The translations under genes were made by a program, and so were the position numbers. Of a DNA stretch of 64,000 bases, positions 11,306-32,752 are shown one piece after another. Source of the stretch: Carallia brachiata (lineage: Eukaryota > Streptophyta > Magnoliopsida > Malpighiales > Rhizophoraceae); NCBI GenBank assembly GCA_021464245.1, contig JADCRB010000115.1, forward strand, positions 210,570-274,569, written 5' to 3'. The first letter of the stretch is position 1. Every line of letters begins with the position of its first letter. The notes below the pieces were generated by a model that saw only the letters and a program-made list of their open reading frames with translations, was not told where the DNA came from and searched no databases.

Positions 11306-12343
11306 GGGTCTGTTTGTTTGCTGAAGAAAATAAAATTTTGGAACATCATTTGCTAAGAATAACGAAATTCTGGAATTTCATTTTTTTTTTCGGTGTTTGA
11401 TTGTAATGCTGAAAATATCATTATGTGTTTGGTGAAATTCTGTAAAATGAAATACTGAAACTTAACTTTGTGAATTTTTTTTCTTTTTTTTTTTATCATT
11501 TTGCTCTCTTTTCCCCCAAAATTCTCTCTTTCTCTCTCTCTCTCTAACATAACATTCACAATCAACGCCAAATTGCAAAGAAAAAACTCATCAACATCAT
11601 AAACAGAAAATCGAGGAATTGAAATTTTTGAGAGAGTCAACTCTTTCTATTTTCTTTTGACACCCAAAATTAAATCAACATGTCAAACCACTAAAGACAA
11701 CTAACAAAGAAAAGAAATAATTACTTTCAGTGTACCAAAAAAAAAGAAAAAAAAAGAAAATTTTATATCATCACAGATGAAGAAGACTTATAAAGGATAA
11801 AAGAACTCAAATCAAAAAAGAAAGAAATACAAAAGATTAAAATTCTTATCTAACACGGATCCATAATATTTCTGGGAGAATTCTTCTGACATGGATAGGC
11901 ATTAAAGACTGAGAAAAAGTGGAGAAAGTGAGGTGGCGATAATTGCAATTTTTTTTTTTTAATGGGTAAAGAGAAATAGAGAAACTGGTAAAAAGAGGTG
12001 AAGAAGAGAAGAATAAGTGACAACAATTGGATTTAGGGTTGGGTTAGCTAAAATTTTAAAGGATTTGAGTGTTGGAAGATTTGTATGCCTTCAAGCTTGT
12101 CTTTTGTTTTTGTCTGTTGGTGCGATTGTTCTTCTCTCCTCTTTATTTATTTTTTTTAACCTTGCCTTGCGGAAATAAGCATCTGCTTGTTTTGAGCGGA
12201 CGTTGTTTTCCCTAAAAGTGGTGGTATTTGCCCTTTGACTGGAATTCAATTACCCTATAACTGGATATTTTTCAAACCCCAAACACTGTAAAATAGGGAA
12301 AATGTTGTTCTATAAATCATTCTACCTAGAAACAAACACACCC
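11306..12343. mobile_element. Non-autonomous PIF/Harbinger (Tourist-like) element, about 1.04 kb
   Basis: The left end is GGGTCTGTTTGTTTG and the right end, reversed, is GGGTGTGTTTGTTTC, giving a 15-bp terminal inverted repeat with two mismatches. It is flanked by the 3-bp TTA duplication typical of this superfamily (11303-11305 and 12344-12346). The interior carries CT and T/A tracts and no transposase, so it would depend on an element elsewhere. Confidence 0.75.
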
Positions 12344-12346
12344 TTA

Positions 12347-14619
12347 GTCGCGCCTCCAATTCCTCTGTAATAACTGCAGGATGGCACGGCGGGCAACTTT
12401 AACGACTTGGACCTGAAGCTGTGGCTATCAGCCTATCGCACTTTGGAATCTTTGATGTGATACAAATTACAATAATCCTTTCCTTTTTTTTTCCCCTTAT
12501 GTACAGTGTGTGTGCATTTCATTTGCAACCGCTATTAGCATAATGCTCCAAATATTATTTTCAATGCATATATATATATATATGGATATATGTAAAAGAT
12601 TATATGATTACATTAAATAATAACACAATCTCATCAAATGAAATATAATTATTTTTTTTTATTAATTTGATCCTCTAAGAACTTACATTGCCTACTACTT
12701 TAAGACTACTCTAATGAAATTATTTTTTTATATTTATACTCCTATTTTCTAGACTTTTAAGTGTACAGCTATGCCTCCAGGCACCTAACACGTGTGAAAT
12801 CAAAAATTTTTTTAAAATAATAAAAAATATCGAAGTATAATTTATTTTTAATGAAACACACGTAAATTTATTATTTATTTAATAATATTTAATGATTTGT
12901 CCTTTTTTTTTTTTTTTTCAAATGAAAAAGCGACAATGTTGTCATGTTACAGAAGCATCCCTATCCCCCTCCTTGGTCCACAGGTAAGTTTCCATTGGCA
13001 TTTTTTTTTTGTTTTTTTTTTTGCAAGGGTGCAGAACGCACGGACAGGACACGAGTGGAGCAACGCAGGGCGGCCATGACTGGACTGCCCGGTACGACTG
13101 CACCATTTGCGGCAACTGCTCTGCTGCCCGGAGCTTGGTCGCTGTTCCTGTCCATGTCACTATATATTTATTATGGGCACGGCCTTTTCCCGCTGTAACA
13201 GCAAACCCAGTACGGAGCTGCTGCATGCACTGCAGCTATAGCATTTCATTACATTTTACGCATAGGCAGTAAATGGTGACCAATTAACATCGGCAAAGCC
13301 GGTGTAGGTAGGCGTGGTGAAAATGTGCCACCTGTTCTTAGTCCCTTGAAGGTTAATTTGAAGGTATTTCCTTCTCTCTTTTTTTATTCCTTCTCAAAAT
13401 GACAAAGAGAGAGAGAGAGAAATTCTCGCTTATGGACCGAAAAAGGGCAAAAATCGTTTTATCACAGTCTTGTGTCGCTCACTACAATACAAATTAATCT
13501 CGAAAAACGTAGCATCGCATGGTGCAAGCGGCCGAAGCTGTGCAATCATTTGCCTTTTTTTTTTTTTTCCTTTCAGAAACTTCAAATATATGATTTATAT
13601 TAACCTAAAAAATAAAAAAAAAGAAAATATATAGAATCGTCTGCGTTTTTTTTTTTGTTTTAATTTATACTCTTTGACTAAGAAAGGTATTCAATTCTTC
13701 AAATGCTGAAAAATGGGTAGTGTTTATAAAGTGTTTCGCTTAATCCAGATAACTTGCAAGTTTCGAACTAAATTAAACTAAAATAAAAATGGAGCGATTT
13801 CTTTAACGTCTAATTTCTTTCTTTTTTGTTTGAAATTCATAGCTCTTAGATTATACGCTACTTTTGCTATTATTACACAATTCTAATTTAATCACACACC
13901 GACACCTACTGTGTTTTTTTATAATAAACACAATTTCTTCGTTCAACAAGTTATTATACAATTACTACAGAATACAAAATTCCTTGTAAGAATAGAAAGT
14001 TTACCTAAAAAATTAAAAAAATGTGGAGTCTTTGACTTGATCTATTCTCGGATTAGTAACATATTCCGTCTCCGGCCCTCCGTTTTGGAGACGGCCGACC
14101 GCAAGTTACTCCCACGCGCCTTATCATATTGCTCAAAGGGAAAAGAAAAGAAAAAGGAAACCAAAACGTTTTTAAGGTCAGAATGTCGACTGTGATGTGT
14201 AGTGGTAAGCAAACAGAATCCGAAAACCTCAAATAGCCCACCGTCAATCATTAAACCATTTGGCGTAGCGGTGGGCATGGAAGACTGGCCGTAAGTAGTT
14301 AGTAAAGAGTAAAAACAAAAGGTAAAGGGCGAGGGACAAAAAAAAACAAAAAGAAAAATAAAAGAAAAGGGATGTAGACTGGTAGTAGCAGCAGTAGCAC
14401 TCCGATTGCCACCTACCCAGCAGATTTCTGTTTTTCTTTTCTTTATTCGTTTCTAATTTTCAGCACAAATAAAAATATATTATATAATATTAATCATTGT
14501 ATCTATAATTCGAGACTCCGCACCTTCGATAGTTAAACATAAACAAAAACGGACATATTGATTAGCACGTTTGGAAACGTATTTAAAACAAAATAAATGT
14601 ATGAAGAAAAATAAAAAAC
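12347..14619. other. Intergenic region upstream of the PAM2-RRM gene
   Basis: No supported gene. It holds a (TA)n tract at about 12570-12585, several long T-runs and a GC-richer patch at about 13030-13230 with no protein homology that I recognise. The proximal promoter of the next gene should lie in the last few hundred bases. Confidence 0.4.
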
Positions 14620-14753
14620 GAGGGCGAGCCTCTCTCTCCCCCAAAGCCCCACTCGCTCATCCGACTGGCCGTACTACTCCGCTCTTTCTGTCTAAATTAC
14701 TCGGGGAAATTTTGAGTCTGCTTCTGCTTCAATTCAAGACCCAATTGTTCACG

Positions 14754-15075
14754 GTAAGATAACTTCTTATTATGCATATACAGACCTTATAATATTATCA
14801 AACACCCAAAAAAAAAAAAAGGACAGAAAGGGGCTTCCTTTCTTTTTCTTTCTTTCTTTCTCTGGCGTTCTTTTTTATTTATTTTCCGGATTTGATTCTC
14901 TACTGGGGGATTTTGGAGGTTGGATATGTTTGGTACATTAAAATGAAAAAAGATGTTTTCTTTGGCTGTGTTTTTCCATTTTCATTAACTGTACCCGCAA
15001 AATTTCTTTGTTTGTGAAAAATTAATACTTGAGAGAATTGAAAGAATGGAGTTTTTTTTTTTTTTTTGTTGTCAG
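14754..15075 (+). other. 5'-leader intron of the PAM2-RRM gene
   Basis: A strong donor (TTCACG|GTAAGAT at 14754) and an acceptor after a T-run (TTGTTGTCAG ending 15075) bracket an intron before the ATG at 15151. The upstream leader exon probably starts near 14620. Confidence 0.6.
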
Positions 15076-15150
15076 TTTGATTGAGATTGAGGAGTATATA
15101 ATAAGATAACATCAAGGGAGCATCTAAGAAGTGAGAGAGAGGGGGAAGTC

Positions 15151-18100
15151 ATGGCAATTGTGGAGAATGTTGGTGTGGATTTGGGGGCGGCGACTGTGGA
15201 TTCGAGCCTGTCTTCCAGTCAAAATTCCAGCGTATCCTCTTTATCCTCCTCCAACGATCAGGACCCGTCCATCAACCATCATCATCAACACTTACGGCCC
15301 TGCATCGACAACGGTGTCCTGATTCAGGTGGCCCATCCTCCTCCTCCTCCTCCTGACGATCACCACCACCATCTTCAGCAGCGATCCGACGGCGGCGGCG
15401 ACAGTGATTTTCAGAGGAATGGGGATATGGGTGAGAGCTTCGACAGGGATATCGGGGAGGAGCTCCGGGAGTTGTTCTCTAAGCTCAACCCCATGGCTAA
15501 GGAGTTTGTGCCTCCTTCCCTTGCTAACAACAATAACAAGACCAACACCGGAGGACTTAATGGACTTCATTTACTCCATGTCAACGCCATCGGTAACGCT
15601 CAACTTAATGGAATCGCTCCTCCTCCTCGAAGGGTATCTCATCTCATCTCATCTCTTCTCTGATTTTTCTCTTTTTCTTAAAAATTACTACTTTCATTCA
15701 GTAATCAATATAGTAAAAATCACCGGTTTCTATGAGAATTGTTCATTTAATACGCGCTGGAGTCAGGTATTGAATTCGTTTGATTTTTTTTTTTGTTGGG
15801 GAACTTGTCAAACTCACACCTAGTGTGAGCCTAGACCAGGTTGTATGGTAAAGGGGTGTTCCAGAATTGTTGAACTCCACTTATTCAAAATTATGTCTTG
15901 TCTTTTCGAACCGGCCCCAAGTAGAATATGTATCTGTGTTTTGTGATATCATCATTTATTATTCTTTCCTTTTTTACCTTAAATTTCCTAAACATCAGAA
16001 GAAAGTAATGGTTTTGGGATACAGTGGTTCTGTTTGGTCATGTTGAATCATGGCTGTTATGCATTCGTGCCTGTTAAGGGCACACTCGAGATAAATCCAT
16101 TTATTCCCAGAATTCAACGATGTTTTGATCATAATTAGCGGAAGAAAACTTATGGTCCTAATGTTTTGATCATTCTTTTCAGAAGAAAACTTATGGTCAA
16201 CGGAGACGGAGAATGAACAGCAGAACAACTATGGCTCAGCAGGAGGACATCATCCGCAGGACAGTCTATGTGTCTGACATTGATCAACAGGTACTAGTTT
16301 ATATGTTCTTGTTTATAACTGTTATTGCTTCTCTATATTATCATCTATGTTCATAAAAATTTTGGCTTTCTTGGAATTAGGTCACTGAAGAGCAGCTGGC
16401 TGCCTTGTTTGTAGGTTGCGGACAGGTAAAGTTTTCCTGGCTGCTTATGTGAATTGTTCTCACCAAAAATTATATTTCTGTGAAATTCCTTTCTTGTATG
16501 AAGGTTGTTGACTGTCGCATTTGTGGTGACCCCAACTCTGTCCTTCGTTTTGCCTTCATTGAGTTCACTGATGAGGGTAATGTTAATTATTTTCTTTACT
16601 TATTAACCCTCGTTTCTTGTCTGTTTTAAAATTTTGTTTTGTGTGGATATGTGCTGAGGTTATCACCATTTATGCCTCTTAATGGTTTTAGTGTCTGTGC
16701 CTGCACATGCACTGTGCACCTGCGGTGGCCATATTAAAATTTTCTTTTGGTGGTTTTGTCTTGCAGAAGGTGCACAGGCTGCATTGAACCTCTCTGGGAC
16801 AGTACTTGGGTACTATCCTGTGAGGGTTCTGCCCTCCAAAACAGCTATTGCACCAGTTAATCCTACGTTTTTGCCAAGAGTAAGAAATTCTTCTCATGTT
16901 TCCAGAAGAGCATTCCAAATTTGGTGATGGCAGGCCTTTTTGTAGTAAATTATTCAACCTACTGATTAGTTGTACTTTGGACTTCAGAATGATGATGAGA
17001 GGGAGATGTGCACAAGAACTATTTACTGTACAAATATTGACAAGAAGGTTAATATTTTCCTTAGCCATCATCAAAACAGATAGTGAGTGCAGAAGCTTGT
17101 TCCCCTTATCATATTACTCGTTTTCTGCAGGTCACCCAAGCAGATGTTAAACTCTTTTTTGAATCAGTCTGTGGAGAGGTTTGTGATTATTGCTCTCTTG
17201 AATGTGAAAGTTTTTTACTTTGTTGTTAAATTCTACTTGGAAGGGTTCTATTCATTGGGGCATCTTGGTCAATGCAGGTTTATCGCCTGAGGCTGCTCGG
17301 AGATTACCATCATTCTACTCGCATTGCTTTTGTGGAGTTTGTCATGGTGATTGCTTTTGTCTTCTTGTCCTCATTGCCTTTTGTGTTCTCTTTTTCAAGT
17401 TAAAGCTAGGTGAAGTATGGTGTTCTAGGACAAGGTTTCTTTGGTGGATAAGACAAAATACAAGGTTAGAAAAAAAATTATGAGTTCGTACAAACAAGGG
17501 GCGTAGCTTAAATAAGAATTCCATGATCAGAAACTGTATCATATCTTATGCAAAGTTTCAAGACTTGAATCTATTTTTGAGACTCTGAAGATGCTTGCCA
17601 CTGGATTGATCAATAAGCCTTGATCTAGTGAACATATCTTCCCATTTACTTTTAGCTGAAGTATGCTCATCATGTGCGAAATAAATTTTATTCCAGATCT
17701 TATGTGCTGTAATTATCTGTTGTGGAGATGTTCTCCTTTATGCAACTCTGCTGTTCTATTCTGTAGTTGCTTTTGCGACCAGATATCTTGTGCTTTTTTT
17801 TTTTTTACTGTTACTGTACTTCTTGGTCTTCCCGTACAATCTCCTTGCTGTTGGGGTGAGATAATACTTGGCTTTGTTGCTTTTGCAAAGCGAAAGACAT
17901 TAGATTCAGTAGTTTTGTTATGTGGGGAAGTCACTATTGACTGAGTTGCCTGGGTAAATCTCGAATGTAATGGGAATAGCAGTGGACTGTTATCCTAGAC
18001 CTGTGATCTCGTTGAAAATATTTCAAATTACTAAAGCAGTGATTACTGGACTGGTGCTGAACACATAACATTGTTATTGGTACTTTTTTAATTTTTGGAT

Positions 18101-18738
18101 TATATCAGTCATGGAAACTTTTAATATAGTTTGTAATAGTTTACAGCTGATAGAAGAAGCTGTGGATGTCATTAATTGCCATTTCCTGTGCATACAAAAT
18201 CAGATCTTAGGTCACTCCCTGGGACTTGGGTCCAACCTTGACTCCCCATCTGTCATGCAGTTTCCGTCTCCCAAAGCCCTCAGAACGCGGGCTCTGGTGT
18301 GCGAGGCTCACACAGTAATGACTATAATATGCATAGTAAATTAGTTTTCACCCAGAATGGTTAACCCAATATTTTGAGGTCTAGTCCACGCATATAAAGA
18401 CATGGTTTAGATTTTGTTAATGACATGTATGCTCAGTTTGTGCTCAGTTTGTGTTTTTCTTCTCTATACTTGCTATTTGGTATGTGTTAAGACTATATCA
18501 GTGACATGCTTATCCTTTTAGGCGGAAAGTGCAATTGCTGCTCTCAACTGCAGTGGTGTGGTTCTGGGTTCTTTGCCTATAAGGTCAGATTGCAAGCTGT
18601 TTCATCCCCCTGAGGATACTGATTATTGTTTCTGACTATGACCTAATTTTTCTGTTAACATTTGGGTTTTCCATGTTCAGGGTAAGCCCATCAAAGACTC
18701 CTGTTCGGCCACGCACTCCCCGGCTTGCCATTCATTGA
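15151..18738 (+). CDS. Polyadenylate-binding-protein-interacting protein (CID8-13 type): PAM2 motif plus two RRMs
   Basis: Plant CID proteins bind the MLLE domain of poly(A)-binding protein through PAM2 and bind RNA through RRMs. Ten coding exons with consistent GT-AG junctions and phases: 15151-15633, 16183-16290, 16381-16425, 16504-16576, 16767-16879, 16988-17047, 17131-17178, 17278-17346, 18522-18583, 18681-18738. They add to 372 residues, close to the family size. Residues 1-100 are Ser/Asn/His/Pro-rich. PAM2 is SKLNPMAKEFVPPSL at about 110-124. A basic stretch QRRRRMNSR (about 167-175) may be a nuclear localisation signal. RRM1 (about 187-262) has RNP2-like VYVSDI and RNP1-like LRFAFIEF. 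RRM2 (about 283-355) has IYCTNI and RIAFVEF. The C-terminus is basic (PSKTPVRPRTPRL). Intron 17347-18521 is unusually long. The reading frame is intact. Confidence 0.93.
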
Positions 18739-19877
18739 AGCATCTTGGTTGTCTGAACTGATTTTAGTGTCAGTTTATATATGTATTTAGATAGGCACTT
18801 GCAGCCATGTAAAGATGTTTTCCATATCGCTGCTCTCTTTATTTTATGTGTACATGGGTCCTTTGCTCCTTTGTTTGTTGAGCCTGAGACCTTTGGGGTT
18901 CATATCAGAGGAATTAATCTTTTGGTTATTCGAGCCGTACTTAGACGGAGTTGGATTGAAGATTGAGGCTTCTGAAGAGTTGATGTACTGCTCAATGTGG
19001 ATTGGATCAATCCAAAACTGCAGTTGTTTGGAGAAATTTCTGATAATTACTCTTGGTATCTCAGTTCATGTGAGTGAGAACTGGATTTACAACTGTGTGA
19101 GTTCTAGTTTCATCCCCTGGTTGAGACATTAGAGGTGGCGTTCCTGTGGGGTGTGTTGTGTTGTGTGCATCGACCCCCATAGGAGATTGAGTCACTTTTT
19201 TTGGACAATTTTGTTATGTTGTGCCTGGTGGTCTAATTGCTTTGTTTTTTAAAGGGGCTTCCATTTAAAGGGAAAACAGATGAATAATAGTATGATTCCC
19301 TGAAAAAAGAAGAATGACGATGGCTTTTACCTTACGCAGAGCTTTAAGGCCAGGAAGAAAATGTAGACAATCGGCTGCGGAGATCAGCAGCCGTTTACTA
19401 CTCTAATGTTGATTTTTGTGCGTCAAAATTAATTGTTTCAGCTAGAACTGACCATTGTTTGGGAACCAAAAGTGGGGTTGTTTGGCAAAGAGAAGGCATA
19501 TATAAGACAATAGGATTTTCTGCGTCTGATTTCTCTGTCTATGTAATGAAATTCTAATAATAAGTAAGCTAAATTGTCCTTAACCATCACCCCAATTGCT
19601 TAGTCATCTTCTTTCTCATTTGCAATCTCCTACACGTCGTACTCAAAGTTTAGGAATGAAACTATGCGGGGTTTGGAAGTTGTCTCATGTTTATTGTTGC
19701 ACTTTAGCCAAGAGGGGCTGGCTGTAAAGGATTTCCCATCGGCTTCGTATTTGAGTTATCATCTATCCTTGAACCGAGAATTTTTCCGTGACTAGCATCC
19801 CAAGCTCCTTAAAATGGTATTGTGGAGATTTTTTTTTTCTTTTTTTTTGGCAAAGCAAGGTATTGTAGAGTTATAAC
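18739..19877 (+). other. 3' untranslated region and downstream flank of the PAM2-RRM gene
   Basis: T-rich sequence follows the stop codon. The AATGAAATTCTAATAATAAG stretch near 19545 resembles a plant near-upstream polyadenylation element. After about 19560 there is ordinary intergenic DNA up to the MITE target duplication at 19869. Confidence 0.4.
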
Positions 19878-20333
19878 CAAGGTTGTCAGAATCGGACCGG
19901 TCATTGAACCGATAATATTAGTGGATCAAGGTTCAACCGGTTGAATCGGTCGAACTGGTATTTAATAATCTATATGTATATAAAAATAATTATAAAAATA
20001 ATATTTATAGATAGTAATTAAATATTAATTTTTGTAATTTTAATGATGAAATTGAAATTTTTAATAGATTTAGGACTAAATTGAATTTTTAAATTAAAAT
20101 TAATGTTTAAATTATAATTTAAATAACATTTGGGGTTAAATTGTAATTTATGATTTTTTTAATTTTATTGAATCGGTCCAACCGGTCCGATTTTGATAGG
20201 TTCTTAACCGATTTTTTCCGATTTTGACCGGTCCGAGTCACCCTTCGAAATTTACCTAAATTGGCCCGAATCACCGGCCGGTCCCTAGTTCAACCGGTCT
20301 GACAGGCCAGTCCGGTCCGGTTCTGACAACAAT
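19878..20333 (+). mobile_element. MULE-type MITE, copy 1 (456 bp)
   Basis: The terminal inverted repeats are left CAAGGTTGTCAGAATCGG and right (reversed) ATTGTTGTCAGAACCGG. They are flanked by a perfect 9-bp direct repeat AGTTATAAC (19869-19877 and 20334-20342), as expected for Mutator-like insertion. Ends are rich in CCGGT/ACCGG motifs and the core is AT-rich with no coding capacity. Relatives occur at 31906, 42484 and 53730. Confidence 0.8.
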
Positions 20334-20342
20334 AGTTATAAC

Positions 20343-20633
20343 TTAATGAAACAAAAACAAAAAAAAAAAAGAAGTTCCAAATAGCACTTTCATTATTTCA
20401 ATAGCAAGACAACATCCGTTTAATAAAAAATTGCAATTTCATTTTATTCAATAGTAATCAACAGTCGGGATGAATTTAATTTTATTTTATCGACAATATC
20501 CTAAAGCTTCTGTTTCTTCCAGCAGACTAGAGATGAATTTAGTAAGTAGCTGTCTATTGGTATTTGGTACGCAATCCAGTCTCGTCACATGGAAGGAATT
20601 TCCAACTTTCTATGAGCTACATTTGAAGAGAGG
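20343..20633. other. 3' flank of ADH copy A, start of the duplicated unit
   Basis: From about 20500 the sequence matches the 3' flank of copy B at about 26092 (GGTATTTGGTACGCAATC is shared), marking the left part of the tandem duplication. Confidence 0.6.
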
Positions 20634-25319
<4,686 letters not shown>

Positions 25320-26229
25320 GTTTCAGTGGCTTTTATTTATTTATTTATTTGTTTGTTTGTTTGTTTATTTTTTGTCTCTTGGGTGGTGTTATGATAGTGA
25401 TACTGTTATATCATTGGCTGCCGGGACTGGGAGGGGATATACAAATATGTATAATACCAAAATAGACAATGTCATTCCTTTTCAATTTTTGAAGTATTAG
25501 TTTAATCTTAAAACGAGGGATAAGATTTATAAAATAGATAATTTTATAAGGACCACAAGCCCTAGCTCACTTACAAGATAGAACTTTTGTATTGGACCGA
25601 CAAATCAGTAATTAAAACATTAATTAGACTTTAAATTTTTTGTCCAAAAAACAAAAGAGGTTTTTTGTCCATATCTCTCGAATGTCCAGCGCAACTGTCC
25701 CGCGCTCGCCGCGCAATGGAGAGACAAAGTCATTGTAGACTTCTACGCCTGTTGAATAGAAACGTTAAGGAAGAAAGGAGAGAGAAAAATTAGAATTGAA
25801 GAAAATTCTTTATTTTTTTCATTCTAGTCAAAGTTTGAGTGTTGAAAGATCCAAGATTTGCGATTCTTGTTGATGAAGAGAATAATTCAAAAGAGCGAAG
25901 CCTTGAAGATTATATTGTTATTAGGGTACTACTAATAAACTAATAAAAAAAAAAGTAGTTTTGAACTACTTTTGGTTGAAATAATATTTGATTATTAATA
26001 ATAAATAAGATAAATTATCCTTAACAATCAACAAATAATCAACGTCGAAAAACAGCAATAAAATTAGTAATATGTAAACTAAACGGATCCTAAGCTTCTT
26101 CTGTTTTCCAGTAGACCATAGAAGAATATAATAAGTAGATGTCTATAGGTATTTGGTACGCAATCTAGTCTCGTCAGAATTTCTGATCGAATTTCTAACT
26201 TTCTTTGCAATCTGGTCGACATGGTGGTA

Positions 26230-26279
<50 letters not shown>

Positions 26280-26383
26280 TTTTATTTTTAAAAAAAGCCT
26301 CAAGGCTTTCGTCTAAGTTAAAATCCCCGTCAATACCTTCCGGGGGAATCCATGTCTCAGCAATTAGCTACACTTGAAAATGG
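25320..26383. other. Spacer between the tandem ADH genes
   Basis: It contains the promoter side of copy A. The stretch TCTCGAATGTCCA followed by CGCCGCGCAATGGAGAGAC (about 25675-25730) recurs upstream of copy B at about 31760-31815, so the duplication includes upstream DNA. It ends with the 3' flank of copy B, interrupted by an (AT)n tract. Confidence 0.55.
26235..26284. repeat. (TA)n microsatellite followed by a T-run
   Basis: About 17 TA units, then about 14 T. It sits downstream of ADH copy B and is absent at the equivalent place in copy A. Confidence 0.9.
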
Positions 26384-30869
<4,486 letters not shown>

Positions 30870-31905
30870 TGCCCTGTTTTAGCGGCTTTTTTTTTCTTGT
30901 TTTTGTGGGTGGCGGTGTATGATAGTGATGCTATTATTAGCAGCCAGGACTAGAAGGGTACATACAAACATATATAATACCAAAATGGACAATGTAATTG
31001 CTTTTATTTTTGAATTATCAGTTTAATCGGTAGGGATTTCTAAGTCAACTTCAAATAAGAAATAAATTTATATGTTATAAAGTAACGAATGAGTTATAAT
31101 CATTAAAAAAATAAGTAAAATAATAAGTAATAAATCTTAAAACGAGTTATGAGATTTAAAAAAAAGAAAGTATTAGGTAACAACGTTTAAGAAATAATAA
31201 AGTGGTAAAAATTAAAAAAAAAAAGACTTATAAAATGTTGTTAGATTAATTATGTAGTAATAAAGTAATAACAAAATAAAAACATATAAGTTGTAAAGTA
31301 GTAACAAGTATTTAGCCGAATTATTGAAAGTAAAAAAATAAAAAAAATAAATTATTAAATATTTTTAAATAAATTATATAACTTCTTTATTATTACTTAA
31401 AATTATACTTTAGATTGAAATTCTTATAAAAAATGCATAACGAGCTCGTTATTCTAATAGATTAAAATAAAAAAAAAAGAAAAAGAAGACAATTACATTA
31501 GGGCCACATCCCATAGTTCAGTGTCAAGAAATTTACAAAATGAAACTTTTGTTTTATAACGCAGAATTTGAATAAAATATCTAAAATCGTTCCAAATTAT
31601 GGTGCCTGCCTTGCAGTCATCATAATTGACGGATCTTCTATTATTGGACAAATCACTAATTGTCGCATTCATTAGATGTTATAGTTTTTGTCCATATACT
31701 TTGCAAGTTACTTAAATTTCTACGCCCTATGATAAAAATATGTTAGAAAAAATAAACATCTCGAATGTCCAACGCGACAGTACCCCCGCTTCCGCCGCGC
31801 AATGGAGAGACAAAGTCAAAGTCATGTACTTGTAGCCCTCAAGTTCAAAACTTACACAGCTCAGAGATGAAGTGGGGAGAGAGAAAAATTAGAGGTGATA
31901 AAATT
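30870..31905. promoter_or_regulatory. Upstream region of ADH copy B
   Basis: No gene is supported. AT-rich, with the block at about 31760-31815 shared with the copy A promoter side. It ends at the GATAAAAT target duplication of the next MITE. No specific promoter element can be assigned with confidence. Confidence 0.4.
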
Positions 31906-32752
31906 ATAGTTTTAAAAATCGGATCGGTTATTGAACCGGTGAGAAGACTGGGTTAGTGGGTTAGCGGTCCAACTGAAAAACCGGCGGTTGAACCGGCGGG
32001 TCAATTCTGATTTGATAAAATAATAATTAATACTTATAATTTTTCATTTTTTAATAACAAATAATGAGTATAACTATAAAAAATAGAATATGAATCTACT
32101 TAAATTTAAAATAAAATTAAAATACAAGATTTATGATAATTTTTTAATTAAAAAAATAAAGTATAAATATCAATTAAAATTTTGATAAAAATTCTTAAAA
32201 AATTATTTTTCAATGTAAATTATAACTATTACTTAATATATGAAGTTATGAACACGTTAAATTATTATATACAGAAAAATATATAGTGAAAAGTAAAAAA
32301 TTCTTAATTGTACAAGAAAATACTATATAATATTGTTTAGTATGATGAAATATTATTTTATCATTCACACAATAAAAAGATAAAAATATAATAAATTTTA
32401 GTATGTAAATATTATGTAAATATTATTGTTGATGTAATAAAAATTTAAAAAAATATATATAATTTTTACTGTACAAATACTGTTTATTATTAAAAAATAT
32501 TATTTTTACTGTTTACACAATAAACAATGAAAAAAATAATTTTTTATTATTTAATTGTCTCGGTTACTGTTCATTTTTTACAGTTTATTATTAAAAAATA
32601 TTATTTATACTGTTTGTTACAGTAAAAAGTACAAAAAAATTTTTTATTACTTAATTGACCCAGTAATTATTTATGTGAACCGGCCCGGCCCAGTGCCCGG
32701 GTCACCGGGCCGCCGGTCCGACCGGCCGGGCCGGGCCGGGTTTAAAAACAAT
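31906..32752 (+). mobile_element. MULE-type MITE, divergent relative (about 850 bp) with internal tandem repeat
   Basis: The left end ATAGTTTTAAAAATCGGATC and the reversed right end CATTGTTTTTAAACCCGGCC form an imperfect inverted repeat. The flanks share GATAAAAT plus one mismatched base (about 31897-31905 and 32753-32761). The ends are rich in CCGG. The AT-rich core includes two roughly 100-bp direct copies containing TTTATTATTAAAAAATATTA (about 32478-32580 and 32582-32675). No coding capacity. Confidence 0.6.
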
